DNA of 64,000 nucleotides. It comes from Vibrio salinus (GTDB taxonomy: Bacteria > Pseudomonadota > Gammaproteobacteria > Enterobacterales > Vibrionaceae). Under the pieces are notes generated by a model. That model ran no database searches. It was not told the DNA's origin and saw only the letters and a program-made list of their open reading frames with translations. Every line of letters begins with the position of its first letter. Position 1 is the first letter of the stretch. The stretch lies in contig NZ_JAJSDZ010000005.1 of the NCBI RefSeq assembly GCF_021272385.1, positions 1,054,001 through 1,118,000 on the forward strand, in the 5' to 3' direction. This document shows, one piece after another, positions 29,086-38,846 of the stretch. Both the position numbers and the translations under genes were made by a program.

Positions 29086-29598
29086 ATGACTACCGCATAC
29101 ATCGCGATAGGCAGCAATCTGTCTGATCCTGTCAATCAGGCCAGAAAAGCCATTGATGCGCTAAACACCATTCCGCAATCGAGATTGATTAGCGCATCAA
29201 AACTTTATACCAGTACACCGATGGGGCCAAAAGACCAACCTGATTATATTAACGCGGTTGCCAAAATGGAGACGAACCTGACTCCGCTGGAGCTGCTAAA
29301 CTTTACCCAGAAGATAGAGTCAGAACAAGGCAGAGTCAGAAAAGAAGAACGATGGGGACCAAGAACTCTGGATCTGGATATTTTAACGTTTGGTGATGAA
29401 ACCATCACCTCCGAAAGATTAACCATTCCTCATTATGGAATGAAAGAAAGAGAATTTGTATTGTATCCGCTTGCAGAAGTTGAGCCCGATTTTATTTTCC
29501 CGGATGGAACAGAATTATCCGAATTATTAGAAAAAGTCGATCGAAACGGGCTAAGAATCTGGCAGACAACAGCAAAGCCGGTAAAGGAACAAGAATGA
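29086..29598 (+). CDS. folK: 6-hydroxymethyl-7,8-dihydropterin pyrophosphokinase
   Basis: Transfers pyrophosphate from ATP to the pterin in folate synthesis, making the substrate of FolP. The 170-residue protein shows AIGSNLSDP at the N terminus, and the signature [16 protein letters not shown] (about 87-102) with the two Mg-binding Asp residues. It starts 7 nt after pcnB and overlaps panB by 4 nt (ATGA), so pcnB-folK-panB-panC looks like one operon. Confidence 0.96.
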   Translation: MTTAYIAIGSNLSDPVNQARKAIDALNTIPQSRLISASKLYTSTPMGPKDQPDYINAVAKMETNLTPLELLNFTQKIESEQGRVRKEERWGPRTLDLDILTFGDETITSERLTIPHYGMKEREFVLYPLAEVEPDFIFPDGTELSELLEKVDRNGLRIWQTTAKPVKEQE

Positions 29599-30389
29599 AA
29601 AAAATAACAATCAGTGACCTGATGAAATGGAAAAAAGCAGGGCATAAATTTCCGACTTCAACAGCATATGATGCAAGTTTTGCACAAATATTCGAAAATG
29701 AAGAAATGCCGGTGCTTCTGGTTGGTGATTCATTAGGTATGGTACTCCAGGGTCACTCCGATACTCTTCCGGTCACACTGGAAGATATTGCTTATCATAC
29801 CCGTTGTGTACGCGCTGGAAGCCCAAACTGCCTTCTGATGGCCGACATGCCATTCATGACGCTCAACACACCGGAAAAAGCCTGTGAGAATGCCGCTGTA
29901 CTAATGCGTGCCGGTGCCAATATGGTCAAGATTGAAGGTGGTCGCTGGTTAGTTGATACCGTCAAAATGCTGACAGAACGTGCCGTCCCTGTCTGTGCTC
30001 ACATGGGGCTGACACCTCAGTCAGTTAACATTTTCGGCGGCTACAAAATACAGGGTAAAGAAGATGAAAAAGCAGAAGAAATTCTTAGCGATGCTTTAGC
30101 CCTTCAGGGTGCCGGAGCTCAGGCTCTGGTCCTTGAATGTATTCCGGCAGAACTGGCTAAACGCATAACAAAAGCATTGGATATTCCTGTTATTGGCATT
30201 GGAGCAGGTTCCGATACTGATGGTCAAATCCTTGTCATGCATGATATGCTTGGCATTTCTGCCAATTATATGCCGAAGTTTTCTAAAAACTTCCTCGCCG
30301 AGACCGGCGATATTAAAAGTGCCGTTGCAAAATATATGGATGATGTAAAAAACGGCCTTTTCCCGGATGAAAAGCATACTATTGCTTAA
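29595..30389 (+). CDS. panB: 3-methyl-2-oxobutanoate hydroxymethyltransferase
   Basis: First committed step of pantothenate synthesis: hydroxymethylation of 2-oxoisovalerate with methylene-THF to ketopantoate. The 264-residue TIM-barrel protein has [12 protein letters not shown] (metal Asp), ADMPFM, MVKIEGG, and the late [21 protein letters not shown]. Translationally coupled to folK through ATGA and followed 11 nt later by panC. Confidence 0.97.
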   Translation: MKKITISDLMKWKKAGHKFPTSTAYDASFAQIFENEEMPVLLVGDSLGMVLQGHSDTLPVTLEDIAYHTRCVRAGSPNCLLMADMPFMTLNTPEKACENAAVLMRAGANMVKIEGGRWLVDTVKMLTERAVPVCAHMGLTPQSVNIFGGYKIQGKEDEKAEEILSDALALQGAGAQALVLECIPAELAKRITKALDIPVIGIGAGSDTDGQILVMHDMLGISANYMPKFSKNFLAETGDIKSAVAKYMDDVKNGLFPDEKHTIA

Positions 30390-30400
30390 AGGAGTATTTC

Positions 30401-31315
30401 ATGCAAACTTTTGCTGATATATCCGCTCTCAGAGAGCAGATATCAAAGTATAAGCAGGATGGGAAAACCATTGGATTTGTTCCGACTATGGGCAACTTGC
30501 ACGAAGGACATCTTGCACTGGTCAAAAAAGCTCAGGAACTAGCAGATGCAGTTGTTGTTAGTATTTTTGTTAATCCTCTGCAATTTGATCGCAGCGATGA
30601 CCTGAACAATTACCCACGAACAGTGGATGATGATCTTGCGAAACTGACAGAAAGAGGAGTTGATCTGGTATTCACTCCGACACCAGAGATCATGTATCCA
30701 AATGGAATGGATCAACAAACGTTTGTTGAAGTACCCGGAATTTCATCTATGTTAGAAGGGGCTTCTCGCCCGGGACATTTCCGGGGAGTGTCTACCGTCG
30801 TAACGAAGCTATTAAACATTGTTAAACCTGATTTAGCATGCTTTGGCGAAAAAGACTATCAACAATTAGCTTTAGTTCGCCAGATGGTAGCCGATCTTGC
30901 TATCGATACCGATATCATAGGTGTCCCTACCGTTCGTGAACTTGACGGACTGGCAATGAGCTCCCGTAACAGTCTTCTGACTCTTGACGAAAGGCAACGT
31001 GCACCGGTCCTGGCCCGAACAATGCGTTGGATGAGCAGTGCGATCCGTGGTGGCAGAAACGATTTTGAATCAATTATTGAGGATGCCAGTGATCAATTAA
31101 GAGCTGCGGATCTTCAAACAGACCAAATTCATATTTGTGATGCCGTGACACTTAAACCAGCAACAGAAGAAACCAAACATATTGTTATTCTGATGGCTGC
31201 ATTTTTAGGACATGTCCGTCTGATAGACAATCTGGTGATTGAACTCAGCACCGATAAAGACGCAACTGAAACTTCGGCACAAGAAGAACAGCCAGAATCC
31301 GATACCAACAGCTAA
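30401..31315 (+). CDS. panC: Pantothenate synthetase
   Basis: Joins pantoate and beta-alanine using ATP. The 304-residue protein has the HIGH-type motif in [34 protein letters not shown], and the KMSKS-like SSRNSLL. The last 20 or so residues ([21 protein letters not shown]) are an acidic, low-complexity extension beyond the E. coli length, probably disordered. RBS AAAGGAG precedes the ATG. Last gene of the unit, followed by a strong terminator. Confidence 0.97.
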   Translation: MQTFADISALREQISKYKQDGKTIGFVPTMGNLHEGHLALVKKAQELADAVVVSIFVNPLQFDRSDDLNNYPRTVDDDLAKLTERGVDLVFTPTPEIMYPNGMDQQTFVEVPGISSMLEGASRPGHFRGVSTVVTKLLNIVKPDLACFGEKDYQQLALVRQMVADLAIDTDIIGVPTVRELDGLAMSSRNSLLTLDERQRAPVLARTMRWMSSAIRGGRNDFESIIEDASDQLRAADLQTDQIHICDAVTLKPATEETKHIVILMAAFLGHVRLIDNLVIELSTDKDATETSAQEEQPESDTNS

Positions 31316-31321
31316 CATTCC

Positions 31322-31347
31322 GTGCCCCTCTTCGAGGGGCACTTTTT
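31322..31347 (+). terminator. Terminator after panC
   Basis: GTGCCCCTC/GAGGGGCAC stem with a TT-containing tight loop and T5. It abuts the yadH stop codon on the other strand. Confidence 0.9.
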
Positions 31348-32116
31348 AACTTCTCAGACCCACGCCTTTTTTAACTAAATACAGCGCCAGTGAAAACAGC
31401 AAAATAACGAACAAAATCAGCACCGAAAATGACGTGTGAATATCAACATCTGATACCCCCAAAAAGCCGTAACGGAAAGCATTGACCATATAGACTATCG
31501 GGTTGATTTTTGAAACCCCCTGCCAGAACTCCGGTAATAGTGACAGCGAATAAAATACACCGCCAAGGTACGTCAAAGGCGTCAATACAAACGTAGGAAC
31601 GATGGATATATCATCAAAAGTTTTCGCGTAGACAGCGTTGATAAATCCCCCAAGCGCAAACACAACAGAGGTCAGAAAAACACTGGAAACAATCACAGCC
31701 CAGTGCTCTATCTGCAGCGGAACAAAGAAAAGAGAAACGCCGGTGACCATTGCACCAACACACAATCCTCTTGCCACGCCCCCCATCACATAACCGCCAA
31801 TGATGACATAATTCGGCACCGGTGCGACCAGCAGTTCCTCAATGTTCTTCTGCATCTTGGAGCTGAAAAAGGAGGAAGCAACATTCGAGTAGGAATTGGT
31901 AATGACCGACATCATAATTAAACCAGGCACAATATATTCCATATAAGTAAAACCATTCATGTGTCCGATTCTGGAACCAATCAAATTACCAAAAATAATA
32001 AAATACAAAGTCATTGTAATCGCAGGAGGAACCAGAGTCTGAACCCAAATCCGGCCAAAACGTGTTACTTCTTTTCGCAATAAACTAATAAATGCAGTCC
32101 AATATAAACGGTACAT
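31346..32116 (-). CDS. yadH: ABC-2 type transporter permease YadH
   Basis: Membrane subunit of an ABC exporter of unknown substrate. The sequence is strongly like E. coli YadH: FGRIWVQTLVPPAITMTLYFIIFGNLIGSRIG and TFDDISIVPTFVLTPLTYLGG in the conserved blocks (quoted in parts), six predicted membrane segments, C-terminal GVGLRS. Three starts are in frame: GTG 32128, ATG 32122 and ATG 32116. I chose 32116 (MYRLYW) because GTGAGG lies 6 nt upstream and the product aligns with E. coli. The yadG stop overlaps or abuts these starts, so the pair is coupled. Confidence 0.92.
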   Translation of the reverse strand: MYRLYWTAFISLLRKEVTRFGRIWVQTLVPPAITMTLYFIIFGNLIGSRIGHMNGFTYMEYIVPGLIMMSVITNSYSNVASSFFSSKMQKNIEELLVAPVPNYVIIGGYVMGGVARGLCVGAMVTGVSLFFVPLQIEHWAVIVSSVFLTSVVFALGGFINAVYAKTFDDISIVPTFVLTPLTYLGGVFYSLSLLPEFWQGVSKINPIVYMVNAFRYGFLGVSDVDIHTSFSVLILFVILLFSLALYLVKKGVGLRS

Positions 32117-32124
32117 GTTCATCC

Positions 32125-33036
32125 TCACTTACTATCACGAACAATACTGACAAACAGCTCTTCCAAACGATTGGCTTTGTTTCTCATCGATAAAACACTG
32201 ATTTCATGTTCGCTTAACTGAGCGAAAATATGGTTAAGGCCCTGACTTTTCTCAACTTCAATTTCCAGTGAACCATCAATCATGACTTGTCTGGAAACTC
32301 CTGTCAGTTCAGGGATGTTATCCATACTATCCAAATCAAGAATAAAGGTTTCCACTTTCAGCTTCGCCAGTAATCCCTTCATCGTTGTATTTTCAATCAA
32401 TTCACCTTTATTGATAATACCGATATTCCGACATAACATTTCGGCTTCTTCCAGATAATGTGTTGTCAAAATAATCGTGACTCCCTGTCGGTTAATCTCT
32501 TCCAGAAAATCCCACATCGATCGTCTCAGTTCAATATCCACCCCCGCGGTCGGTTCATCCAAAATAAGAAGCTTTGGCTCATGCATCAAAGCTCTGGCAA
32601 TCATCAGACGACGCTTCATCCCCCCGGATAAATTACGGGACCTTTCTTTTCTTTTATCCCATAGATTTAATTGTGTGAGATACTTCTTTGCCCGTTCTTT
32701 TGCTGCAACCCGGGATACGCCATAAAAGCCAGCCTGTTGAATCACTATTTGTTCAACGGTCTCAAACTGGTTAAAATTAAACTCTTGTGGAACCAAACCT
32801 AAAAACTGCTTTGCCTGTTCAAGTTCTTTATCAATATCGCAGCCAAAAACCGATACCTCACCAGATGTTTTATTCACCAGTGAAGAAATAATTCCTATAA
32901 TTGTTGATTTGCCTGCCCCATTAGGGCCCAGTAAAGCAAAAAAATCGCCTTCCTTAACGGTTAAGTCAACCCCTTTCAGTGCTTCAAAACCACCAGAGTA
33001 AGTTTTCCGTAAACTATGGATTTCCAGTGCATTCAT
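32125..33036 (-). CDS. yadG: ABC transporter ATP-binding protein YadG
   Basis: ATPase partner of YadH. About 303 residues from the ATG at 33036 (MNALEIHSLRKTY). Walker A LLGPNGAGKST, Q-loop VPQEFNFNQ, signature LSGGMKRRL, Walker B LLILDEPTAG, switch His in LTTHYLEEAE. The longer frame back to 33093 adds a basic, AT-rich-coded segment not found in the E. coli protein. It is first in the yadG-yadH unit and divergent from the carbonic anhydrase gene, an arrangement shared with E. coli (can next to yadG). Confidence 0.94.
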   Translation of the reverse strand: MNALEIHSLRKTYSGGFEALKGVDLTVKEGDFFALLGPNGAGKSTIIGIISSLVNKTSGEVSVFGCDIDKELEQAKQFLGLVPQEFNFNQFETVEQIVIQQAGFYGVSRVAAKERAKKYLTQLNLWDKRKERSRNLSGGMKRRLMIARALMHEPKLLILDEPTAGVDIELRRSMWDFLEEINRQGVTIILTTHYLEEAEMLCRNIGIINKGELIENTTMKGLLAKLKVETFILDLDSMDNIPELTGVSRQVMIDGSLEIEVEKSQGLNHIFAQLSEHEISVLSMRNKANRLEELFVSIVRDSK

Positions 33037-33440
33037 TCTATTTATCTCATACCTTATTTTTCTTTTAAATTTAATAAGTTGATTATTTTCCAACCATTAA
33101 AACATAAATTCCGATATTAAAAGTAGCAAATACAATCTATAACGTTATTTTTCATTTTTTATAAAATGTCTAATAAAATCAATATACTAAAAAACATAAA
33201 AAATTTAGCAAAATCTAATTTACAATGATTTTGCTTTCTTTCCTTAAAAATTGTTTCAATGACTGAAAAATGCAGACTTAATGAGTGATGTAAATCTCAT
33301 TTTAAACAAGAACCATATGGAAAGTTTGTGTATAGTGACTTTGAACACAGTAAAACAGTCTAATAATACTATGACAATATTTAGATTGTACCGGAAAATA
33401 AAATAATAATGCGAAAAATAGCATTTAAGGGAATGATAAA
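33037..33440. promoter_or_regulatory. AT-rich divergent promoter region, yadG and can
   Basis: 404 bp, very rich in A and T, without a credible gene. It must contain the yadG promoter toward the left and the can promoter toward the right; TTGAAC at 33341 followed by AATAAT-like hexamers near 33362 is the best plus-strand candidate but is weak. No further structure was seen. Confidence 0.4.
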
Positions 33441-34112
33441 ATGCCGGAACTAAAACAACTATTTGAAAACAACGCAAAGTGGTCTCAATCGATTAAAGAT
33501 GAGCACCCTGAATATTTTACCCAACTATCTAAAGGGCAAAGTCCGGAATTTTTATGGATTGGTTGTTCCGATAGCCGGGTGCCAGCAGAACGATTAACTG
33601 ACTTACATTCAGGCGAATTATTTGTTCACCGTAACGTAGCTAACTTAGTCGTGCATACCGATTTAAACTGTCTTTCAGTTGTCCAGTACGCAGTGGATGT
33701 TTTAAAAGTAAAACACATTATCGTGTGTGGTCATTATGACTGTGGGGGAGTGAATGCGTGCATGGAAAACCACCATTTAGGTTTAATTAACAACTGGTTA
33801 CTGCATATTAAAGATATTTATTTTAAACACCGGGCTTACTTAGACAGTATGCCGGACGAAAGCCGAGCAGACAAACTGGTTGAAATCAATGTCGCTGAGC
33901 AGGTCTATAACCTGGGTAATTCCACCATTCTGCAAAATGCATGGCAACGGGGTCAGAAAATTGAAGTACACGGCATTGTCTATGGTATCGATGACGGACG
34001 TCTTGAGTATCTGGGGGTCAGAAGTGACTCACCGGAATCAGTAGAAGAAAACTACCATAGCTCAATGGAAAAAATTCTGAACAAAGAACATAAATTGCTC
34101 TGCCGCCGTTAA
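33441..34112 (+). CDS. can: Beta-class carbonic anhydrase
   Basis: Zinc enzyme that hydrates CO2 to bicarbonate, needed for growth in air. The 223-residue protein has the zinc and gating residues in [14 protein letters not shown] (Cys42, Asp44, Arg46) and [10 protein letters not shown] (His about 98, Cys about 101). Length and sequence match the E. coli Can/YadF type. Start ATG at 33441 follows TTAAGGGAATGATAAA with AGGG as RBS. Convergent with hpt. Confidence 0.96.
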   Translation: MPELKQLFENNAKWSQSIKDEHPEYFTQLSKGQSPEFLWIGCSDSRVPAERLTDLHSGELFVHRNVANLVVHTDLNCLSVVQYAVDVLKVKHIIVCGHYDCGGVNACMENHHLGLINNWLLHIKDIYFKHRAYLDSMPDESRADKLVEINVAEQVYNLGNSTILQNAWQRGQKIEVHGIVYGIDDGRLEYLGVRSDSPESVEENYHSSMEKILNKEHKLLCRR

Positions 34113-34114
34113 AG

Positions 34115-34150
34115 AAAAATCCCCTGACTTCAGAAAGTTGAAATCAGGGG
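34115..34150. terminator. Terminator between can and hpt
   Basis: CCCCTGA (34121-34127) / TCAGGGG (34144-34150) with further internal pairing. The T-tract is strong on the minus strand (end of hpt) and weak on the plus strand. Confidence 0.8.
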
Positions 34151-34183
34151 AGTCTGTATTCCACTCATCAAACACAAGAATAT

Positions 34184-34714
34184 TTACTCTTCAGGGACAA
34201 CCTTTCCAATGAAAGGGAGATGGCGGTATTTCTGTGCATAATCAATCCCGACACCAACGACAAACTCATCCGGGATCTGAAAACCAATCCATTTAACGTC
34301 AACATCAACTTCACGCCGGGATGGTTTATCAAGCAAAGTGCAAATTTCAACGGATTTAGGCTCGCGCAGAGACAGAATCTCTTTCACTTTATTTAAGGTA
34401 TTACCGGTATCAATGATATCTTCAACTAAAAGAACATCCTTACCCTTAATATCATCATCCAAATCTTTCAGAATACGAACGTCTCTGGAACTTTCCATCG
34501 AATTTCCATAACTGGAAGCGGTCATGAAATCAACCTGATGAGTCAAATGAATCGCTCTGGCCAAATCAGCCATAAAAACAAATGATCCTCTCAATAATCC
34601 GACAAGAACAAGATCATCACTGCCTTTATAATATTCTGTAATGGCTTTCCCTAACTCTTCTACTCTTTTCTGAACATCTTGTTCAGAAATCATGACTTCT
34701 ACCGTGTGTTTCAT
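34184..34714 (-). CDS. hpt: Hypoxanthine phosphoribosyltransferase
   Basis: Purine salvage: converts hypoxanthine (and guanine less well) to the nucleotide using PRPP. The 176-residue protein has the PRPP-binding motif [14 protein letters not shown] (about 101-114) and the flexible-loop residues in [11 protein letters not shown]. It is divergent from the luxR/hapR homologue, the conserved neighbour pair of vibrios. Confidence 0.97.
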   Translation of the reverse strand: MKHTVEVMISEQDVQKRVEELGKAITEYYKGSDDLVLVGLLRGSFVFMADLARAIHLTHQVDFMTASSYGNSMESSRDVRILKDLDDDIKGKDVLLVEDIIDTGNTLNKVKEILSLREPKSVEICTLLDKPSRREVDVDVKWIGFQIPDEFVVGVGIDYAQKYRHLPFIGKVVPEE

Positions 34715-35010
34715 ACCAAACTCATTGATTAATTTTTATGCAGGAGTGCTAGCCCGCCAGGTTCTGATGGGCGGGTATAGTATCATTAGTGATAAAAGAG
34801 TTAAATGCTTCTGGATTTATTGGGCATTTGCCAAATAAGGTTCGAAATTATTACTGATACATAGCATAATTAAATTAATTACAAAAATTTGATTATTTTT
34901 TTCGAATCATAATTGACCAATTTCATATGCACCATTACACTTATATCGATAAAAGCATTAATAGAATAAGTAATAATTTTTAATTTACAACGTATTGGCA
35001 AGGATTAAAT
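34715..35010 (+). promoter_or_regulatory. Upstream region of the LuxR/HapR-family regulator
   Basis: 296 bp between hpt and the regulator, AT-rich in its right half. In studied vibrios this region holds the promoter, autorepression sites bound by the regulator, and a 5' UTR targeted by Qrr sRNAs. I see TTGATTAT...ATCATAATTGA-type imperfect dyads around 34890-34915 that might be self-binding sites, but they are not clear matches. Confidence 0.4.
34991..35006 (+). promoter_or_regulatory. Shine-Dalgarno and likely Qrr sRNA pairing site
   Basis: CGTATTGGCAAGGATT, with AAGGA 6-7 nt before the ATG. In Vibrio luxR/hapR mRNAs, Qrr sRNAs pair across the RBS to block translation at low cell density. 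The TTGGCAAGGAT block is well placed for this, but the Qrr genes are not in this window, so pairing is inference. Confidence 0.45.
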
Positions 35011-35637
35011 ATGGACGCATCAATTGAAAAACGCCCTAGAACAAGGCTGTCACCACAAAAAAGAAAACTTCAACTTATGGAAATCGCGCTTGAAGTTTTC
35101 GCCAAAAGAGGCATAGGCAGAGGCGGTCACGCAGATATTGCGGAAATAGCGCAAGTCTCCGTAGCAACTGTTTTTAATTATTTCCCCACCAGAGAAGATT
35201 TGGTCGATGACGTACTGACTCACGTCGTGCATCAATTTTCAAATTTCCTGGCAGATAACATCGATATCGATGCTTATATCAAAGATAACCTGTACCGCCT
35301 GTCTCATGAAATGAACCGGCTAGTCTTTAATGACTGCCACTGGTTAAAAGTGTGGTTTGAATGGAGTGCATCGACTCGTGAAGAAGTCTGGCCACTCTTT
35401 ATCTCCAGTAACCATACCAACCGGCTACTGATTAAAAATATGTTTAATCGCGCGATAGAGCGCGGAGACGTCAATCCACATTATGATCCTGAGCAACTTA
35501 CCAGCTTATTTATCGGCTTATTCTATGGTTTGTTTGTTCAGGCTAACCGTACAAATGATCAGAAAGTAGTCGAAGATCTTGTGCACAGCTATCTTGATAT
35601 GCTTTGTATCTATAACCACAAAAAAGAACTGGTGTGA
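35011..35637 (+). CDS. hapR: Quorum-sensing master regulator, LuxR/HapR/SmcR family (TetR type)
   Basis: Cell-density-dependent master regulator of vibrios, controlling biofilm, protease, luminescence and competence genes depending on species. The 208-residue protein has an N-terminal TetR-type helix-turn-helix (about 20-68, with GGHADIAEIAQVSVATVFNY, essentially identical to HapR). It has a C-terminal ligand/dimer domain (WLKVWFEWSASTREEVWPLF, LDMLCIYN). The residue range after 80 diverges from V. cholerae HapR more than the DNA-binding domain does. Note that it is not a homologue of the LuxI-partner LuxR. The hpt-regulator-(aguAB)-lpd neighbourhood is the vibrio context with aguAB added. 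Confidence 0.95.
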   Translation: MDASIEKRPRTRLSPQKRKLQLMEIALEVFAKRGIGRGGHADIAEIAQVSVATVFNYFPTREDLVDDVLTHVVHQFSNFLADNIDIDAYIKDNLYRLSHEMNRLVFNDCHWLKVWFEWSASTREEVWPLFISSNHTNRLLIKNMFNRAIERGDVNPHYDPEQLTSLFIGLFYGLFVQANRTNDQKVVEDLVHSYLDMLCIYNHKKELV

Positions 35638-35670
35638 TTATTCGTCTGGTCATACTGTAATTTTTTGGGT

Positions 35671-35700
35671 AAAAACCGCTTCCCGTGAAGCGGTTTTTTT
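35671..35700. terminator. Bidirectional terminator between hapR and aguA
   Basis: AAAAACCGCTTC/GAAGCGGTTTTT stem with loop CCGT and T7 on the plus strand, A-run on the left, so it also serves aguA on the minus strand. Confidence 0.92.
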
Positions 35701-35711
35701 CAGCGAAAAGC

Positions 35712-36815
35712 TCATCCTGCTTTCACTTTCGGTATCTGCTGGGTAATACAATGTATATTTCCACCACCAAGCAATATTTCTCTTGCTTTCACTCCGACCA
35801 CCTGATGCTCAGGAAACGCACACTCTAGTACTTCTTTCGCTTGTTCATCACAGTGTTCATCCAAAAGAGGATATACCACCAAGTTATTGGTAACCAAAAA
35901 ATTAGAGTACGACGCCCCTAAACGTTCACCAGCATGACGTTCCATACCATCACTGCTATCAACGCCCTCAGCTTCCTCTTCTGTTATGTACAATGGTCCG
36001 GGCATCGGTATTTTGTGAACTTTGATTGTCCTTCCTTTCGCATCAGTCTCAGAACTTAATACATCCAGCGCCTTCTGACTGATTCGATACTGAGGATCAT
36101 TTGGATCATCACAACAGGTTAAAATGACTTCACCCGGTTTCACAACATGCATGATATTATCAACGTGACCATTAGTTTCATCATTGTAAAGACCATTAGG
36201 CAACCAGATAACTTTGTTTATCCCCAGGACTGACTTAAGCCTGTTTTCTATTTCCTGCTTTGACATGTCGGGGTTCCGGCTGGGATGGAGTAAACATTCT
36301 TCTGTGGTAAACAAGGTTCCTTCACCATCAGTGTGAATGGAGCCCCCTTCCAAAACCATTGGAATATCATAGATATCGTCTCCCATCAGATTCAGCATTT
36401 TCTCAGCAACCAAATCATCCAAATCCCAGGGGAAATACAGACCGTCAACAAGCCCTCCCCAGGCATTAAAATTCCAGCTTATCCCCCGACGCAACTCCTG
36501 TGTTTGGTGAATAAGGCACGTTGCTCCCATATCTCTCATCCAGCAGTCATTGTATGACATTTCAATCACCCGGATATGAGACGGTAATTGTTCCCGAGCA
36601 TTCTTATACTGAGACTGACTAACCAACATAACCACCTGCGTTTCTTCTGCAATCACCCGTGCAACGTCAACAAATGCTTTCTGAGCCGGTTTAGCCCCAT
36701 TACGCCAGTTATCACTACGAACAGGCCATGCCATCCATACCTGCTCCTGAGGGGCATGCTCACCGGGCATGTAAAAATCGTGTTCAACCGGCAAACCATC
36801 AATGACTTTGCTCAT
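35712..36815 (-). CDS. aguA: Agmatine deiminase
   Basis: Hydrolyses agmatine to N-carbamoylputrescine and ammonia. The 367-residue protein of the arginine-deiminase superfamily has WMAWPVRSDNWR at the N terminus, NDCWMRDMGA, WNFNAWGG, LEGGSIHTDGEGT and the catalytic Cys in ILLGGGNIHCITQQ near the C terminus. It lies downstream of aguB on the same strand (81-nt gap), together giving a two-step route from agmatine to putrescine. Confidence 0.95.
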   Translation of the reverse strand: MSKVIDGLPVEHDFYMPGEHAPQEQVWMAWPVRSDNWRNGAKPAQKAFVDVARVIAEETQVVMLVSQSQYKNAREQLPSHIRVIEMSYNDCWMRDMGATCLIHQTQELRRGISWNFNAWGGLVDGLYFPWDLDDLVAEKMLNLMGDDIYDIPMVLEGGSIHTDGEGTLFTTEECLLHPSRNPDMSKQEIENRLKSVLGINKVIWLPNGLYNDETNGHVDNIMHVVKPGEVILTCCDDPNDPQYRISQKALDVLSSETDAKGRTIKVHKIPMPGPLYITEEEAEGVDSSDGMERHAGERLGASYSNFLVTNNLVVYPLLDEHCDEQAKEVLECAFPEHQVVGVKAREILLGGGNIHCITQQIPKVKAG

Positions 36816-36896
36816 TCCATTTTTCCCGTTTTAAAGGAGCTTTTAATACCTGTAAGACGAATAAAAGCACTCCTTATTAGTAATGAATTCATAACA

Positions 36897-37778
36897 TTAA
36901 CCTTTCAGGCCTCCATCCAGCGTTAACAACGGCTCATAATGCTCAGGACGTCTGTCCCTGAACAGCCCCCATGCCCGCCGCTGAAATTCAATGTTATCCA
37001 GATCAAACTCATGTGTCAGAACTTGCTGGCCCTCCCGCGGTGCTTTTTCAACGACTTCTCCGGTGTAATCTGTAATAAAAGAAGATCCAAAGAAGGTCAG
37101 AGAAAGATCCCGGAATTGCGCTGTTTCGGTTCCGGTACGGTTAGAAGCGATGACCGGTATTTGATTTGCCGCTGCATGACCCTGCATGGTCCGCTGCCAG
37201 TGAGGCTGGGAATCCATCTCAGGCTGACTGGGTTCACTGCCAATCGCAGTCGGATAGAACAACAACTCGGCGCCCTGCAGGGCCATACTGCGGGCCGCTT
37301 CGGGAAACCACTGATCCCAACATATCCCAACCCCAATATTGGCATAACGGGTTTTCCAGACTTTAAAACCGGTATCTCCCGGACTGAAATAGTATTTTTC
37401 CAGGTAACCATCACTGTCCGGTATATGTGTTTTCCGGTAGATACCGAGCAAAGAGCCATCAGCATCAATAACGGCAACCGAATTAAAGCTGACGTTTCCA
37501 GCTCTCTCATACCAACTGAACGGCAGCACAACCTGCAACTCTTTAGCCAGTCTGGATAAGCGCCCGAATGCTTCGTTATTTTCAAGTGTTGACGCCAGCT
37601 TGTGGTAGGATTCGCTAATCTCAATACAAAAGTACGGTGTTTCAAAGAGCTCTTGTAACAGAATAATTTGGGCACCTTGTTTTGTCGCTTGCCTGACAAG
37701 TTTCTCAGCAGTCTGAATGTTCTTTTCTATATCCCATGAACATGCCATTTGCGTCGCAGCAACCGTTACCTTTCTCAT
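36897..37778 (-). CDS. aguB: N-carbamoylputrescine amidase
   Basis: Nitrilase-superfamily enzyme that hydrolyses N-carbamoylputrescine to putrescine, CO2 and ammonia. The 293-residue protein has the catalytic triad in LLQELFETPYF (Glu), YRKTHIPDSDGYLEKYYFSP (Lys) and GVGICWDQWFPEAAR (Cys), and HPHW-like substrate residues. I use the ATG at 37778, which has AAGGA 6 nt upstream; the frame opens one codon earlier at GTG. Divergent from a LysR regulator that may control it. Confidence 0.95.
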   Translation of the reverse strand: MRKVTVAATQMACSWDIEKNIQTAEKLVRQATKQGAQIILLQELFETPYFCIEISESYHKLASTLENNEAFGRLSRLAKELQVVLPFSWYERAGNVSFNSVAVIDADGSLLGIYRKTHIPDSDGYLEKYYFSPGDTGFKVWKTRYANIGVGICWDQWFPEAARSMALQGAELLFYPTAIGSEPSQPEMDSQPHWQRTMQGHAAANQIPVIASNRTGTETAQFRDLSLTFFGSSFITDYTGEVVEKAPREGQQVLTHEFDLDNIEFQRRAWGLFRDRRPEHYEPLLTLDGGLKG

Positions 37779-37882
37779 CACATTTCCTTGTCAATCTGTA
37801 AAACTTAACTCCTTTTTACTTATTATCAGGTTATTATTGAAGTGCATTATTTTGGTTTTAATATGAGAATTTTCGATAACCT

Positions 37883-38776
37883 ATGGATATTGACATTAAT
37901 CAGCTCCGGCTTTTAGTCGTTTTGGAGAAAGAAAGACACCTATCTAAAGCGGCAAAAAAAATGTTTATGAGCCAATCCGCAGCCAGTCACGTACTGGCAA
38001 AGTTAAGAAACCGTTTTAATGATCCACTCTTTATTAAAACAAAAACCGGCATGGAACCGACGCCACTGGTAAAACGGTTGCTCCCGGATATCCACAAAGG
38101 ATTAACGTCCATCGATATGGCTTTAGAACGCATGAAGCCATTTGATCCCCGACTGGATGCCAAGACTTTCTATATTGGCGCTATTGATTACTTTGAATTT
38201 TACGCATTACCCAGACTGGGAAAGACGTTTGAAGAGAAAGCACCGAATGTCCGTATTGCCATCGAAATACTCTCGGAAAACATGCAGATAGAGAGGGTTG
38301 CTCAGGGGCATATCGATTTAATACTGGGGGTTGACGACCTACAGACCATTCCCCGTTATTATCATCGATATCACTGGCTGACTGACCGTTATGTCGGCAT
38401 CGCCGCTAAAAATACGAATTTACCTGATAAGCTCAGTTTTAAAACCTTTCTTGAAACCCCTCATGTCCATTTACCCCTGATTAATTCGGGAGCCGATCCG
38501 ATTGATCGCTGGCTTTATCATCAACATCAGGCCAGACAAATCGCCATGATCGTACAAAGCTTTGCCGTCGGCGGGTTGGTGACGGCAAACACCGGAAATC
38601 TGATGTGTGTTCCGCTGAGAATCGCACTGCAACTGGAAAAAATGCTTCCTTTAAAAATCCTCGAACTACCACCCGATCTGCCGGAGTTATCGCTCAGTAT
38701 GTTCACTCATCAGTTATATGACAGCCAGGACAGTGTTCAGTGGCTGATACAAGAAATACAACAATGTATCGATTAG
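37883..38776 (+). CDS. LysR-family transcriptional regulator
   Basis: 297-residue LTTR with an N-terminal winged helix-turn-helix (HLSKAAKKMFMSQSAASHVLAKLR, about 18-40; quoted as two parts in family alignments) and a substrate-binding effector domain (about 90-297). The LRNRFNDPLFIKT and GMEPTPL motifs place it in the NodD/LeuO-like branch. It is divergent from aguBA with about 100 bp between the starts, the classic LTTR arrangement, so it probably regulates putrescine production. The effector is unknown; agmatine or carbamoylputrescine are guesses. Confidence 0.85.
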   Translation: MDIDINQLRLLVVLEKERHLSKAAKKMFMSQSAASHVLAKLRNRFNDPLFIKTKTGMEPTPLVKRLLPDIHKGLTSIDMALERMKPFDPRLDAKTFYIGAIDYFEFYALPRLGKTFEEKAPNVRIAIEILSENMQIERVAQGHIDLILGVDDLQTIPRYYHRYHWLTDRYVGIAAKNTNLPDKLSFKTFLETPHVHLPLINSGADPIDRWLYHQHQARQIAMIVQSFAVGGLVTANTGNLMCVPLRIALQLEKMLPLKILELPPDLPELSLSMFTHQLYDSQDSVQWLIQEIQQCID

Positions 38777-38790
38777 GAAATCGTCAGACA

Positions 38791-38826
38791 TAAAAAATGG
38801 CGATAGTCATACCGACATCGCCACTT
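38791..38826. terminator. Terminator between the LysR gene and lpdA
   Basis: ATGGCGAT (38797-38804) / ATCGCCAC (38817-38824) with A6 on the left and T-rich sequence on the right. It ends lpdA on the minus strand and probably the LysR gene on the plus strand. Confidence 0.85.
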
Positions 38827-38846
38827 TCTTTTTTGCTGTCAGGCTT

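Noticed and set aside
36939..37559. 206-codon plus-strand frame opposite aguB (and a 200-codon minus frame at 37097-37699)
   Set aside because: Both overlap a clear nitrilase-family gene, are Cys/Pro/Arg-rich without domain signals, and have no start context.
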